A stretch of DNA of 42,194 nt. It comes from Geobacillus icigianus. Lineage in GTDB: Bacteria > Bacillota > Bacilli > Bacillales > Anoxybacillaceae. The stretch lies in contig NZ_JPYA01000051.1 in NCBI RefSeq assembly GCF_000750005.1, forward strand, positions 1 through 42,194. Direction: 5' to 3'. Shown here in pieces: positions 14,935 through 23,684 of the stretch. How positions within the stretch are numbered: position 1 is the first letter of the stretch; each line of letters starts with the position of its first letter. The notes beneath the pieces were generated by a model. The model saw nothing but the letters and a program-made list of their open reading frames with translations. It ran no database searches and was not told the DNA's origin. A program made the position numbers and the translations under genes.

Positions 14935-15069
14935 AGGGACGGTGATGGAAGGAAACAGGCTGCTTACCAGCCTCGTTTCTCAAATCGAAAAGCCCTGTGG
15001 CATGAGGATCGCCTTTCGCACGCTCCCCCATTGCTCAAAAGAAATAACCGTGTTTGGCCAGCCTTCTAG
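14931..15069 (+). repeat. Family A repeat, copy 7 (subtype ii)
   Basis: CTAAAGGGACGGTGATGGAA at the left, TCGTTTCTCAAATCGAAAAG in the centre, TTTGGCCAGCCTTCTAG at the right. The left terminal CTAA contains the stop codon of the preceding gene. Confidence 0.85.
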
Positions 15070-15157
15070 GCCGACAAGCTCTGGCCAAGAGGCAAAACTC
15101 CATATTTGTCCCTTTCCTTTCCGCCTCGCTGTTCATACAGTAGTAATGCCAAGATCT

Positions 15158-15285
15158 CTAAAAGGCTGGTGATGGAAGGGAACAGACCGCTTTCTCGCCT
15201 CGTTTCGCAAATAGAAACACCTGTAGCACCGGTACACACGTTCCCTAGCGGTCAAGGGAAACAGCCGTGTTTCACCAGCCTTCTC
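15158..15285 (+). repeat. Family A repeat, copy 8 (subtype ii)
   Basis: CTAAAAGGCTGGTGATGGAA at the left, CGTTTCGCAAATAGAAACAC in the centre, GTGTTTCACCAGCCTTCTC at the right. It lies 90 bp after copy 7 in the same orientation. A third terminal-like stretch (CTCCGGTGATGGAA) follows at once but does not continue as an element. Confidence 0.8.
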
Positions 15286-15432
15286 AGCTCCGGTGATGGA
15301 ACATCTGCGACCCAAGCCGCTTCTCCGTTCAATCCCCTGTACGGCGGATTCGGCAGTGCGATCATCGCAAGAACGCGGCTGATCTTCACCGGTGGCCAAG
15401 AAAGCATCTCCCAAGAAAGGAGGGAGCTGGAA

Positions 15433-15699
15433 ATGACGGAACCATCCTTCTCACCCGATCTTCCCCAACGGCAGCTGCTGCAACTGTTGGTCGAAAAGAC
15501 ATTGAAAAAACATGGCGTCACAGCGAAGCAAGTACAGCTGACAGCAGAAGAAAAAGAACAAATTCGGCAAATGGTCCAGCAATTGCAAGCCCAAGTGCAA
15601 CAGTACTTGGAAAGCTTAGAACAGCGCGTCACAGAACATGATGTCGATCCGAACACCCATACCCCAACAAAGAAGCAAGGGAGAAAGACGAAAAAGTAA
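15433..15699 (+). CDS. cotW: CotW-like spore coat protein
   Basis: 88 aa, soluble and helical. The core LLVEKTLKKHGVTAKQVQLT followed by AEEKEQIRQMVQQLQAQVQQ matches the pattern of B. subtilis CotW (a KHGVT motif, then EEKE and LQA). The tail is basic (KKQGRKTKK). It lies directly upstream of cotX, as cotW does in B. subtilis. Ribosome site AAAGGAGGGAGCTGGAA. CotW is part of the insoluble outer fraction or crust. The homology is recalled rather than searched. Confidence 0.7.
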   Translation: MTEPSFSPDLPQRQLLQLLVEKTLKKHGVTAKQVQLTAEEKEQIRQMVQQLQAQVQQYLESLEQRVTEHDVDPNTHTPTKKQGRKTKK

Positions 15700-15808
15700 C
15701 GACGGCATCCATGGAATCAAAAACGGGCCACTCCCCTTGTCTATTGGCCTACACACCGAATGCCACAAACCGTATGATATACTACAACGACTAAAGGAGG
15801 GACTGGAC

Positions 15809-16297
15809 ATGAGCCATGTGATGTATAACCGCGCCTATCCATTGATGGAGACAACTGTTCACGAACCGCGGCGCTGGTGCGCCACCGATCCCACGATGAC
15901 TCATCCGGTTTTCAATTGTGAGGACGCGACGACTGGAGCAGACGCCGAACAAAAGGCAGCGGAATACCAATTGTCAGAAGAATGGATTTACATTAAAGAT
16001 TCTTGCGAAGTGAAAGTATCCACTACCGATACGAAAGCCGCTGTCAACTTGCAAGTAGCGCTGCAGCTTGCCATCATCGTGTTGCTGCAAATCTCGATTG
16101 CTGACAGCGAAGTAGCGGAAGAAGTCGCCGCTGAACTGCTGCAAGCTGTGAAAGTCAAACAAGTGTCGCGCCAAAAAACGGTCATTGAAAATTCCCGCAA
16201 TGTCACTGTTGAAACGACAGACACCCAGGCCGCGATCAATATCCAAATTATGCTGCAGCTGCTGTTGGCGTTGCTTGTCTTCGTCGACATTTTATAA
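15809..16297 (+). CDS. cotX: CotX spore coat/crust protein
   Basis: 162 aa. Two tandem Coat_X-type modules are visible: SCEVKVSTTDTKAAVNLQVA leading into a hydrophobic LQLAIIVLLQISI, and SRNVTVETTDTQAAINIQIM leading into LQLLLALLVFVDIL at the C-terminus. CotX builds the insoluble crust of B. subtilis spores. The ATG at 15809 follows AAAGGAGGGACTGGAC. GATATACTA at 15776-15784 could be a degenerate sigma-K -10. A bidirectional terminator follows. Confidence 0.9.
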   Translation: MSHVMYNRAYPLMETTVHEPRRWCATDPTMTHPVFNCEDATTGADAEQKAAEYQLSEEWIYIKDSCEVKVSTTDTKAAVNLQVALQLAIIVLLQISIADSEVAEEVAAELLQAVKVKQVSRQKTVIENSRNVTVETTDTQAAINIQIMLQLLLALLVFVDIL

Positions 16298-16301
16298 AAG
16301 A

Positions 16302-16338
16302 AAACGGGCGTCCCGGCAACGCAATGGGACGCCCGTTT
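16302..16338. terminator. Bidirectional terminator between cotX and yjcA
   Basis: AAACGGGCGTCCC and GGGACGCCCGTTT make a 13-bp perfect stem between convergent genes. Confidence 0.85.
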
Positions 16339-16357
16339 CACACCTTCCGTAACTTTT

Positions 16358-16717
16358 TTAACTTTGCCTCCTTTGTTCCCACTGATCCATTCCCCATTGC
16401 ACCAGTCCCGCCAATGCCGCAACGGCCAAGATGGAACATACGGGCTGAAACAACGCTGGCCACCATACATACCCTAGCCATAAAAAGCCGGCGCTCCAAA
16501 TGCCTGTGCACCAATAGCAGGACAACAGCTCCCCGACAAATCGCCGGACCGGCTCCTTTCTCACATACCAGACGATTTCTTTCGCCCCATCGGGCCCCAC
16601 TTCCTCTGCCGCTTCGTAAAAAGGGCGCCGCAACGGAGCGGTGATCTGATCATAAACGAGAAGGCGGGTGAGACGGAAAGCGGCGAACACGAGGAGAAAC
16701 ATATCCATCAAAGACAC
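16358..16717 (-). CDS. yjcA: DUF1360 sporulation membrane protein YjcA
   Basis: 119 aa. An N-terminal hydrophobic segment (MDMFLLVFAAFRLTRLLVYD) and two C-terminal membrane helices flank ELLSCYWCTGIWSAGFLWLG, the Cys/Trp motif of the DUF1360 family. B. subtilis YjcA is a sporulation protein at the matching place. The GTG at 16717 is 10 nt after GGGGAG. It begins 3 bp after the cotO stop, so the two are one operon. Confidence 0.87.
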   Translation of the reverse strand: MSLMDMFLLVFAAFRLTRLLVYDQITAPLRRPFYEAAEEVGPDGAKEIVWYVRKEPVRRFVGELLSCYWCTGIWSAGFLWLGYVWWPALFQPVCSILAVAALAGLVQWGMDQWEQRRQS

Positions 16718-16720
16718 TCG

Positions 16721-17128
16721 TTACAGCTCCCCTTTCCGTGTAAATCCAATCAAAATAACTTGCCGCACGTCATCGGCGTTCAGTTGACGCTCCCCTTCGT
16801 TCGTGGCGATTTTTACCCGTCCTTCCTCCCATTCGGTGACAATTCCTTCGAGCGGTTGGGTCGATTTCGTTTCCAAAAGACATTTCACCGGCGGCAAGTG
16901 GCTAGGCAAGGAAGCCAAAAACGCCAATTGCTCCGGAACGGTCATTTGCGAAAACGACGGTTTCCATTCCAGTTCGAATGGCTGTTGTTCCTCTTCTTTC
17001 TCCACAAGAACGGACTCCCTTCCACGTCGAACAAAGGATTGCTGCATCGAAGCGGTTGGAGGACGAAGTTTCGGCTGCACGATGTAAAGCAAAGGCTCGG
17101 TCTCCATCAGTTTTTTCTCTCGGCTCAA
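16721..17128 (-). CDS. cotO: CotO spore coat morphogenetic protein
   Basis: 135 aa. N-terminal motif EPLLYIVQPKLRPPTASMQQ and the C-terminal beta segment EGIVTEWEEGRVKIATNEGE leading to DDVRQVILIGF are typical of the CotO family. CotO helps assemble the outer coat downstream of CotE. The likely start is TTG at 17128, behind GGGGGAGAGCCA; no ATG has a comparable site. In B. subtilis cotO also lies next to fabI. Confidence 0.85.
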   Translation of the reverse strand: MSREKKLMETEPLLYIVQPKLRPPTASMQQSFVRRGRESVLVEKEEEQQPFELEWKPSFSQMTVPEQLAFLASLPSHLPPVKCLLETKSTQPLEGIVTEWEEGRVKIATNEGERQLNADDVRQVILIGFTRKGEL

Positions 17129-17205
17129 TGGCTCTCCCCCTTTCTCTCTGCTTGCCTTATATATGTATGCACGGGTTGGGCAAAAAATTGCTTAATCCCA
17201 AACAG

Positions 17206-17237
17206 AAAAGCCGCCCCTCGCATCGGGACGGCTGCCG
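17206..17237 (-). terminator. Terminator of fabI
   Basis: On the minus strand AGCCGTCCC-GATGCGA-GGGGCGGCT is followed by TTTTCTGTTT. Confidence 0.75.
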
Positions 17238-17240
17238 TAA

Positions 17241-18017
17241 TTAATATCCTAAAATGTGGTACCCTGAATCGACGTGGATAATTTCCCCGGTGATGCCGCG
17301 CGACAAGTCGCTGAACAAAAACAGCGCCGCATCGCCGACTTCCTCTTGGGTCGTCGTCCGGCGGAGCGGAGCGCGCTCCTCGATCTGTTTTAAAATCGAG
17401 TTGAAATCGCTCACCCCTTTGGCCGACAGCGTGCGAATCGGACCGGCAGAGATGGCGTTGACGCGGATGCCGTATTTGCCTAAATCGTTCGCCAAATATT
17501 TGACGCTCGCATCGAGCGCCGCTTTCGCCACGCCCATGATGTTGTAGTTTTGCACGACGCGTTCGCCGCCTAAATACGTAAGGGTGACGATGCTGCCGCC
17601 TTCTGTCATCAGCTCTTTCGCCTCGCGCGCCACCGCGGTGAGCGAATAGGCGCTGATGTTATGGGCGAGCAAAAAGCCGTCGCGGCTGACGTTCATATAT
17701 TCGCCGCTCAAATCGTCTTTATTGGCATAGGCGATGCAATGAGCGAGACCATGGATGACCCCGACTTGCTCTTTGATTTGCGCAAAGCAGCGGACAATAT
17801 CGTCATCGCTTGTCACGTCGCAAGGCAATAAAAGCGAGCGTTCATCTTCCAATGTGTCCACGAGCGCCCGCACTTCTTTTTCAAACCGCTCCCCGGCGTA
17901 GGTGAACACAAGCCGAGCTCCAGCCGCATGAAGGGAACGGGCGATTCCCCAGGCAATGCTCCGCTTGTTCGCCACCCCCATGACGACGTACGTGCGCCCT
18001 TCCAATGATAAAACCAT
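17241..18017 (-). CDS. fabI: Enoyl-ACP reductase FabI
   Basis: 258 aa short-chain dehydrogenase fold. It reduces trans-2-enoyl-ACP in the last step of each fatty-acid elongation round. The nucleotide site is GVANKRSIAWGIARSLHAAG. The catalytic Tyr-Lys pair is in YNIMGVAKAALDASVKYLA, with a second Tyr in TLTYLGGERVV. The ATG at 18017 follows GGGAGGATGGACGA and gives exactly the B. subtilis length; the in-frame extension to 18056 lies over the promoter. The FapR operator at 18047-18063 covers the transcription start. Confidence 0.95.
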   Translation of the reverse strand: MVLSLEGRTYVVMGVANKRSIAWGIARSLHAAGARLVFTYAGERFEKEVRALVDTLEDERSLLLPCDVTSDDDIVRCFAQIKEQVGVIHGLAHCIAYANKDDLSGEYMNVSRDGFLLAHNISAYSLTAVAREAKELMTEGGSIVTLTYLGGERVVQNYNIMGVAKAALDASVKYLANDLGKYGIRVNAISAGPIRTLSAKGVSDFNSILKQIEERAPLRRTTTQEEVGDAALFLFSDLSRGITGEIIHVDSGYHILGY

Positions 18018-18046
18018 TCGTCCATCCTCCCAATTATCATTTATTC

Positions 18047-18063
18047 TTAGCACCAAGTGTTAA
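18047..18063 (-). promoter_or_regulatory. FapR operator of fabI
   Basis: The 17-bp imperfect palindrome TTAACACTTGGTGCTAA closely matches the FapR box (TTAGTACC-x-GGTACTAA type). It lies at +1 relative to the promoter below, so FapR should repress fabI until malonyl-CoA releases it. Confidence 0.8.
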
Positions 18064-18067
18064 TTCT

Positions 18068-18096
18068 ATTATAGGGGATGCCGGCGGTAATGTAAA
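18068..18096 (-). promoter_or_regulatory. Sigma-A promoter of fabI
   Basis: On the minus strand TTTACA (18091-18096) and TATAAT (18068-18073) are 17 nt apart. Start expected near 18061, inside the FapR box. Confidence 0.85.
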
Positions 18097-18293
18097 TGAG
18101 TGTTGCGTTTTCCGTTCTTTCTGAATGACGGCGGTTTTTCCCACTTTGCAAAACCGAACAGATTCGCTAATATGGTATATGGTACCTGCCTTCCTACGCT
18201 CCTGCTTCCCGTTGAGGCGGAGCGCGGGAGGCTCGCGAAAAAATATTGATTCCCTTCATCCAAGCGGACCCGACATGTGTGGGGGGCAGATCG

Positions 18294-18407
18294 AGAGACT
18301 GGTGACAACACCTGATTCCCTTCATCAATGGGAGGAACGCATGAAAAGCAAGACCGAGGCAAAAAGGTTTTTCCTGGTGAGAAATGACATGGCAAAGCCG
18401 TATCTAG
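18294..18407 (-). repeat. Family A repeat, copy 9 (subtype iii, left end truncated)
   Basis: On the minus strand it enters as CTAGATACGGCTTTGCCATG, lacking the first ~25 bp of the element. It then follows copy 1 closely (CATTTCTCACCAGGAAAAAC, CCCATTGATGAAGGGAATCA) to GTTGTCACCAGTCT. It joins copy 10 at the shared CTAG 18404-18407. GATTCCCTTCATC also recurs at 18247, a further fragment. Confidence 0.75.
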
Positions 18408-18546
18408 AAGGCTGGTGAAAAACCGCTGCCGCACACCAATCAACGGCATTTTCATTCAAAAAAAGAAAGTTGATTCTGCAAAGTTTCTCTAATTGAGAAA
18501 TGGGTGAAACTCAGCAGTATTTTGCACGAAATCACCGGTCTTCTAG
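18404..18546 (-). repeat. Family A repeat, copy 10 (subtype i)
   Basis: On the minus strand it runs from CTAGAAGACCGGTGATTTCG through CATTTCTCAATTAGAGAAAC to GCGGTTTTTCACCAGCCTTC TAG, a full-length copy. It is nearly the same as 22080-22219 and 14033-14174. Confidence 0.9.
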
Positions 18547-18704
18547 GATGAAATCACCCGCCTCGCAGATCGGCAACGGGAAGCGGGCATCTTCAAACCC
18601 TTTTACGCTTCCCTCTTTTGCCTCTCTCTAGACGATCACCATGCCCGTTTTTTGAGAGGGGAGAGTTTTCTAGCAAATTTTGCTCATATGGAGAGGATCG
18701 TTCC

Positions 18705-19880
18705 ATGGATCATGACCGTTTATCCCGTTCGAAACTTGATTACCATTTGTTGTTTCTTTTGTTCTTACTGGCCATTGTCAGCGCCATCGCCATTCATAGC
18801 GCTGAACCGATGCTGCCCGAAAAGCTGCAAAACGTCAATTTCGCTTCGAAACAGCTGCAGTGGTACGCCATTGGCGCCGTGGTGATCGCTTTGACGATGA
18901 TTATCGATTACGACCGATTGTTTCAAATCGCCTGGTATTTATATGGCTTCGGGATGTTGCTGCTGCTTGGCTTGGAGTTGAACGTTCCCGGATCGGTGAC
19001 CATCAAGGGGGCAACAAGTTGGTACAGATTACCAGGGGGAAACTTTCAGCCATCCGAGCTGATGAAAATTTTTATGATCATCGTCCTTGGCCGCATCATC
19101 GTCAACCATCGGGAAAAATATCCCGAACCGACGATCAAGGATGACTTCAAGTTGCTTGGCAAAATCGCCGCCGCGGTTTTGCCGCCGCTCTTTTTGCTTG
19201 CCAAACAGCCGGACATGGGGATGTCGATGGTATTTCTCGCCATTACTAGCACGTTGGTGCTCGTCTCCGGCATCCGCTGGCGCATCATTTTCGGCATCGT
19301 CTTCTCCGGTGTGGCGGTGGTAGCGTCTGTCGTATTCATTTACTTCTATTTCCCTGATTTTTTCCATCGCTATATTATTGAGGAAGACTATCAGCTCAAC
19401 CGCTTTTACGGTTGGCTTGCGCCTTATGAGTACTCGACCGACCAAGGATTTCAGCTCATTCGCTCGCTGATGGCGATTGGATCGGGAGAACTGTATGGAA
19501 AAGGGCTTGGTCATTTGCAAGTGTATTTGCCGGAAGCGCATACCGACTTTATTTTCGGCGTCATCGCTGAACAATTCGGGTTTGTCGGCTCAAGCATTGT
19601 CATCTCGCTCTTTTTCCTGCTTATCTATCGATTTGTTCATATTGCGCTTGAAAGCAACGATTTGTACGGCAGCTATTTATGCGCCGGCGTAGCGGGCATG
19701 ATTACGTTTCAAGTATTTCAAAACATCGGAATGACGATCGGGCTTTTGCCGATCACCGGGCTGCCGCTCCCGTTTATCAGCTATGGGGGAAGCTCGCTGG
19801 CGACTTATATGCTGGCGATCGGCCTCGTCTTAAACGTCCATTCGCGAACCAAAAAATTTATGTTCGCAAGCGAGGAATAA
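18705..19880 (+). CDS. RodA/FtsW/SpoVE-family glycan polymerase
   Basis: 391 aa SEDS protein with about ten membrane helices. Family marks include GGNFQPSELMKIFMI near residue 125 and GLPLPFISYGGSSLATYML near the C-terminus. SEDS proteins polymerise peptidoglycan from lipid II with a partner transpeptidase. Length and sequence fit RodA (elongation) better than FtsW, but no partner gene lies nearby. The ATG at 18705 follows GGAGAGGATCGTTCC. It has no counterpart at this position in the B. subtilis order. A terminator follows directly. Confidence 0.87.
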   Translation: MDHDRLSRSKLDYHLLFLLFLLAIVSAIAIHSAEPMLPEKLQNVNFASKQLQWYAIGAVVIALTMIIDYDRLFQIAWYLYGFGMLLLLGLELNVPGSVTIKGATSWYRLPGGNFQPSELMKIFMIIVLGRIIVNHREKYPEPTIKDDFKLLGKIAAAVLPPLFLLAKQPDMGMSMVFLAITSTLVLVSGIRWRIIFGIVFSGVAVVASVVFIYFYFPDFFHRYIIEEDYQLNRFYGWLAPYEYSTDQGFQLIRSLMAIGSGELYGKGLGHLQVYLPEAHTDFIFGVIAEQFGFVGSSIVISLFFLLIYRFVHIALESNDLYGSYLCAGVAGMITFQVFQNIGMTIGLLPITGLPLPFISYGGSSLATYMLAIGLVLNVHSRTKKFMFASEE

Positions 19881-19917
19881 CCGCTTGCCGCCGCTCGGCA
19901 GGCGGTTTTGTTTTATC
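19879..19917 (+). terminator. Terminator after the rodA-like gene
   Basis: AACCGCTTGCCG-CCGCT-CGGCAGGCGGTT, then TTGTTTTAT. Confidence 0.85.
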
Positions 19918-19927
19918 CAAAGTCCGT

Positions 19928-20065
19928 CTGAAAGGCCGGTGAAAAACGACTGCCACGAGCAAATCCGTGACATTTCGCCAAAAAAGAAGGCTGATTTCGT
20001 CGGTCTTTTCTAACTGAGCAATCGATCGAATCGCAGGATTTTGTCCGAAATCACCGCCCCTCTGA
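19928..20065 (-). repeat. Family A repeat, copy 11
   Basis: The ends are CTGAAAGGCCGGTGAAAAAC and GAAATCACCGCCCCTCTGA. The inner palindrome is degenerate (TTTTCTAACTGAGCAA). The terminal tetranucleotide is CTGA rather than CTAG. Confidence 0.75.
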
Positions 20066-20095
20066 ACTTAGCCGCGGTTTCGGCCAATTCAGCTC

Positions 20096-20172
20096 CTAGG
20101 AGGCCGGTGCTGATGCGACAGAGCTTTTCTATTTGAAAAACGAGCTGAATAAGCGGCTTGCACCCTTCAATC
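20096..20172 (-). repeat. Family A repeat, copy 12 (internal deletion)
   Basis: On the minus strand ATTGAAGGGTGCAAGCCGCT, TCGTTTTTCAAATAGAAAAG and TGTCGCATCAGC lead directly into ACCGGCCTCCTAG. The second half of a subtype ii element is therefore missing. Confidence 0.65.
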
Positions 20173-20247
20173 CCCCGTCCGAGGATTTCCGGCGGCAACG
20201 GATATACTAGTTTTATCTCGATCATCCATCGAAAGGGGGCTTCCCAT

Positions 20248-20985
20248 ATGATGCTGGACATCATCGGTGACATTCATGGCTGTTTTCGTGAATTCGCCGC
20301 GCTCATCGAACGACTCGGCTACCGATGGGAGGAGGGAGTGCCGGTTCATCCCGGCGGACGAAAACTAGGGTTTGTCGGCGATATAACCGACCGCGGGCCG
20401 GAGTCGCTGAAAATGATCGAGGTCGTTTCGGCGCTTGTGGAACGAAACCTTGCGTATTATGTGCCGGGCAATCATTGCAACAAGCTGTACCGCTTTTTTC
20501 TGGGCCGAAACGTGCAAATCACCCACGGTTTAGAAACAACGGTCGCCGAATACCGCGCCTTGCCGCCAAGCGAACAAGAGAGAATTCGCCGCACGTTCAT
20601 TCGCTTATATGAAGGGGCGCCGCTTTATGCCGTGCTTGACGAAGGGCGGCTTGTCATCGCCCATGCCGGCATTCGTCATGATCATATCGGCCGGTTGGAC
20701 AAAAAAGTGAAAACGTTTGTCCTTTACGGGGACATCACCGGCGAGACGAACGATGACGGTACACCGGTGCGCCGCGACTGGGCCAAGCGATACCGCGGCG
20801 ATGCCTGGGTCGTTTATGGACACACGCCCGTTCCGGTCCCGCGCTTTGTCGGCCGAACGGTCAACATCGATACCGGCTGCGTATTCGGCGGCGCGTTGAC
20901 CGCGTTTCGCTATCCGGAAATGAATACCGTCTCTGTGCCGTCATCCATGCCGTACGTGCCGGAGAAATTCCGGGCGTTCTCGTAA
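20248..20985 (+). CDS. prpE: Bis(5'-nucleosyl)-tetraphosphatase PrpE
   Basis: 245 aa metallophosphoesterase. All PPP-family metal motifs are present: GDIHG near residue 7, [10 protein letters not shown] near 47, GNHCNKLYR near 75, HAGIR near 145 and GHTPV near 190. PrpE of B. subtilis cleaves Ap4A asymmetrically, can remove protein phosphate, and affects spore germination. Ribosome site AAAGGGGGCTTCCCAT precedes two consecutive ATGs at 20248 and 20251. It is conserved in order between fabI and yjbO. Confidence 0.93.
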   Translation: MMLDIIGDIHGCFREFAALIERLGYRWEEGVPVHPGGRKLGFVGDITDRGPESLKMIEVVSALVERNLAYYVPGNHCNKLYRFFLGRNVQITHGLETTVAEYRALPPSEQERIRRTFIRLYEGAPLYAVLDEGRLVIAHAGIRHDHIGRLDKKVKTFVLYGDITGETNDDGTPVRRDWAKRYRGDAWVVYGHTPVPVPRFVGRTVNIDTGCVFGGALTAFRYPEMNTVSVPSSMPYVPEKFRAFS

Positions 20986-20999
20986 CAGCCCCCGTTTGT

Positions 21000-21899
21000 T
21001 CATCCGCCCGCGCCTTTGATCAGACGAACGAGATCATCGGGAAGCGGAGCGGCGAACGTATACAGCTTTCCCTCGAGCGGATGAACAAACGACAACGCTC
21101 GGCTATGAAGCGCTTGGCGGCCGATCATTTCCCGACTTCCGCCGTACAGCTCATCGCCGGCCAACGGATGGCCAAGATAGGCCATATGAACCCGGATTTG
21201 GTGGGTGCGCCCGGTCTCAAGCCGAAGGGCAACATGCGTATAGCCAAAGAGCCTCCGCAGCACACGAAAGTGAGTAACGGCCCGTTTCCCATCCTCCCGC
21301 ACTTCGCGGGCGATGATGCTGTCGCTCCGCCGCCCGATCGGCGCGTCAATCGTCCCTTCTTCCTCGATGATGACGCCATGGCAGATGGCCTCATACGTGC
21401 GTGTCACTTGCCCTTTTTGCTGCAGCGCCGACAGCAAATGGTGCACATGGCGGTGTTTGGCCACCAGCACAAGCCCCGACGTGTCGCGATCAAGCCTCGT
21501 CACCACATGAACGGTCGACTCGAGCTGCTGCTGCCGATAGTAGTGAAGAATCCCGTTTGCCAGCGTCCCGCCTGGGTGATGGCGCGACGGAATCGTCGCC
21601 AATCCGGGCGGCTTGTTGACGACAAGGACGTAGTCATCTTCATACACGATGTCAAGCGGCATCGCCTCGGGCTCCATCCAATCGCTTGTCCGCTCCGGCG
21701 GAAAAACGACAGACAGCCTCTCGCCGGCGCGGAGCACATGGCGGACGGTCACCGGCTGTCCGTTCACAAGCAGCGCCCCGCCGTGAAATTTGATATCGGT
21801 AAGCGCGGTGCGCGAAATGTGGTTCTCTTGCAAAAACTGGCGCAGCAGCTTTCCGTCATGCTGTTCATCGATCAAAAACGTCATCGTCAACGGCGGCAC
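21000..21899 (-). CDS. yjbO: RluD-family pseudouridine synthase YjbO
   Basis: 299 aa. An N-terminal S4-like RNA-binding region (FLQENHISRTALTDIKFHGG) precedes the catalytic domain. The signature HVVTRLDRDTSGLVLVAKH near residue 130 contains the catalytic Asp. RTHQIRVHMAYLGHPLAGD near 245 is also characteristic. It should convert uridines to pseudouridine in rRNA; the exact site is not deducible. The start is GTG at 21899 after AAAGGTGACAAACT. It is downstream of nadK on the same strand, separated by a repeat. Confidence 0.9.
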   Translation of the reverse strand: MPPLTMTFLIDEQHDGKLLRQFLQENHISRTALTDIKFHGGALLVNGQPVTVRHVLRAGERLSVVFPPERTSDWMEPEAMPLDIVYEDDYVLVVNKPPGLATIPSRHHPGGTLANGILHYYRQQQLESTVHVVTRLDRDTSGLVLVAKHRHVHHLLSALQQKGQVTRTYEAICHGVIIEEEGTIDAPIGRRSDSIIAREVREDGKRAVTHFRVLRRLFGYTHVALRLETGRTHQIRVHMAYLGHPLAGDELYGGSREMIGRQALHSRALSFVHPLEGKLYTFAAPLPDDLVRLIKGAGG

Positions 21900-22079
21900 A
21901 GTTTGTCACCTTTCTGCTTCCAAAATCAGAAAATGGCTTGCTTTCAACTCCGTTATCAATGCTGGGCTTTCCCCAGCCAACGTGACGCTGAAGCTACAAA
22001 TCGACGCCAGCGGTTGGCCCCTTTCCTAAGCCTTACGCTGAAGGCTTCGACTCCGTTGTGGAGGAGTCGCGCCCTCCGC
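21900..22079. other. Spacer between nadK and yjbO
   Basis: 180 bases with no supportable gene. They contain two imperfect copies of a CTCCGTT-centred motif (TTTCAACTCCGTTATCAATG and GCTTCGACTCCGTTGTGGAG) and several ACGCTGAAG strings. Otherwise I see nothing in it. Confidence 0.4.
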
Positions 22080-22219
22080 CTAGAAGGCTGGTGAAAAACC
22101 GCTGTCACACACCAATGATCGCACTTTCATTCGGAAAAGAAGGCTGTTTCTACGAGGTTTCTCTAATTGAGAAATGGGTGGAAGCAGTAGTATTTTGCAC
22201 GAAATCACCAGCCTCCTAG
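22080..22219 (-). repeat. Family A repeat, copy 13 (subtype i)
   Basis: Full-length copy with perfect ends: on the minus strand CTAGGAGGCTGGTGATTTCG ... CATTTCTCAATTAGAGAAAC ... GTTTTTCACCAGCCTTCTAG. It is the best reference copy in the window. Confidence 0.92.
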
Positions 22220-22233
22220 GAACAGAAACGTTT

Positions 22234-23049
22234 CTACTCCGTGATAAATGAGTCGCGCACCCGGCGCCAAAACGGAAACGGGCGAAAGCGGGCGAAACGC
22301 ACTTTTTCATCCGCCACCCGGCATTGAATCGATTTCACTTCTTTGTGCAACAGCGACAAATGGTCGATGGTAATTTGAAAATCGACATGATTGACCGGCT
22401 TGAGCAAGCACGTATGGTGCGCCGGCAGCACGAGCGGCGAGCCGATCGTGCGAAAGACGCGATTGTTGATCGACGCCATTTCCGTCACTTGAATCGCTTC
22501 AAGCGACGGATGCAAAATGGCACCGCCGAGCGCCTTGTTATAAGCCGTGCTGCCGGTCGGCGTGGAGATGCATAGCCCGTCACCGCGAAACCGTTCGAAC
22601 CAATCGCCGCGAATCTCAACGTCCATGACGAGCGTCCCGCTGACGCATTTCACCGTGCATTCGTTAAGAGCAAGGTATTTCGTTTCCTTCTCGCCACTAA
22701 TATGGCGCACGGTCACTTCAAGGAGCGGATACTCGACGACTTGATACGGCGTTTTAGCGATGGCGATGACCAGCTTTTCGATCTCCTCGGGCACCCAATC
22801 GGCGTAAAAACCGAGATGGCCTGTATGAACGCCGACGAACGCCGTCTGATCCAACCGATGGCAGTAGCGGTGGAACGCATACAGCAGCGTTCCATCCCCG
22901 CCGACGGAAATGACCAAATCAGGCTCCTCTTCGTCGCAGCGCAGGTCAAAATCGAGCAAATACGTTTTCATCTTTTGCGCCAAGGCGTTCGAGACGTCAT
23001 CGCCTTTGGACGTAATGGCAAACGCAAGCGGGGCGTCCGTTCTTGTCAT
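22234..23049 (-). CDS. nadK: NAD kinase
   Basis: 271 aa; makes NADP from NAD and ATP. The diagnostic [13 protein letters not shown] lies near residue 50 and the NAD-binding LALNECTVK near 126, followed by [20 protein letters not shown]. It is close to B. subtilis YjbN/PpnK along its length. The ATG at 23049 follows AAAAGGAGAAGGACA and overlaps the stop of the alarmone synthetase gene (ATGA), so translation is coupled. Confidence 0.95.
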   Translation of the reverse strand: MTRTDAPLAFAITSKGDDVSNALAQKMKTYLLDFDLRCDEEEPDLVISVGGDGTLLYAFHRYCHRLDQTAFVGVHTGHLGFYADWVPEEIEKLVIAIAKTPYQVVEYPLLEVTVRHISGEKETKYLALNECTVKCVSGTLVMDVEIRGDWFERFRGDGLCISTPTGSTAYNKALGGAILHPSLEAIQVTEMASINNRVFRTIGSPLVLPAHHTCLLKPVNHVDFQITIDHLSLLHKEVKSIQCRVADEKVRFARFRPFPFWRRVRDSFITE

Positions 23050-23684
23050 TGTCCTTCTCCTTTTGCCTCTTGTTTTCTGGAAAATGCCGCCTGCGCCTCT
23101 TGAATCTCAAAACGGATTTTGGACATTTCCTCATCCAGACGGTAAGCGGCCTCGGCGGCCCGCTGCAGCCGGGCTTTAATATCTTCCGGAAAACGGCCGC
23201 TGTATTTATAGTTTAGCGAATGCTCAATCGTCGCCCAAAAGTTCATCGCCAGCGTGCGAATTTGGATTTCCGCCAAAATCTGTTTCTCACCGCGGATCGT
23301 CTGCACCGGATAGCGGATGACAATATGGTACGAACGGTAGCCGCTCTCCTTTTTCTGCGTAATGTAGTCGCGCTCCTCAACGATAGTAAAATCGTTTCGT
23401 TGGCGCAAAAGTTCAACGACCGTCTTGATGTCGTCGACAAACTGGCACATGATGCGCAGACCTGCGATGTCTTGCATCTCCTCTTCAAGGCGGTCAAGCG
23501 GGATGTTTTTCTTTTGCGCCTTATCCAAAATGCTAGCAATCGGTTTCACTCGCCCGGTGACAAATTCAATCGGCGAGTGCGCCTCGATCATCTCAAACTG
23601 GGCGCGAATGCCCCGCAGCTTCACTTTCAGCTCCTCGACAGCCTGCTTATACGGAGCTAAAAACAAATCCCAATGATTCACCAT
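23046..23684 (-). CDS. sasB: Small alarmone synthetase, YjbM/SasB/RelQ type
   Basis: 212 aa with a single RelA/SpoT-type synthetase domain and no hydrolase. [44 protein letters not shown] and [20 protein letters not shown] are the conserved synthetase blocks. It makes (p)ppGpp/pGpp from ATP and GDP/GTP. The ATG at 23684 gives the same length as B. subtilis YjbM. An upstream in-frame extension to 23855 runs into a repeat array and is rejected. The nadK neighbour is conserved. Confidence 0.93.
   Translation of the reverse strand: MVNHWDLFLAPYKQAVEELKVKLRGIRAQFEMIEAHSPIEFVTGRVKPIASILDKAQKKNIPLDRLEEEMQDIAGLRIMCQFVDDIKTVVELLRQRNDFTIVEERDYITQKKESGYRSYHIVIRYPVQTIRGEKQILAEIQIRTLAMNFWATIEHSLNYKYSGRFPEDIKARLQRAAEAAYRLDEEMSKIRFEIQEAQAAFSRKQEAKGEGQ

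Noticed and set aside
18069..18455. 128-aa minus-strand open frame upstream of fabI
   Set aside because: It lies within two family A repeats and the fabI promoter region, with no ribosome site.
21081..22094. 337-aa plus-strand open frame over yjbO
   Set aside because: It is antisense to a clear pseudouridine synthase gene, runs into a repeat, and has a composition typical of reverse-strand shadows.
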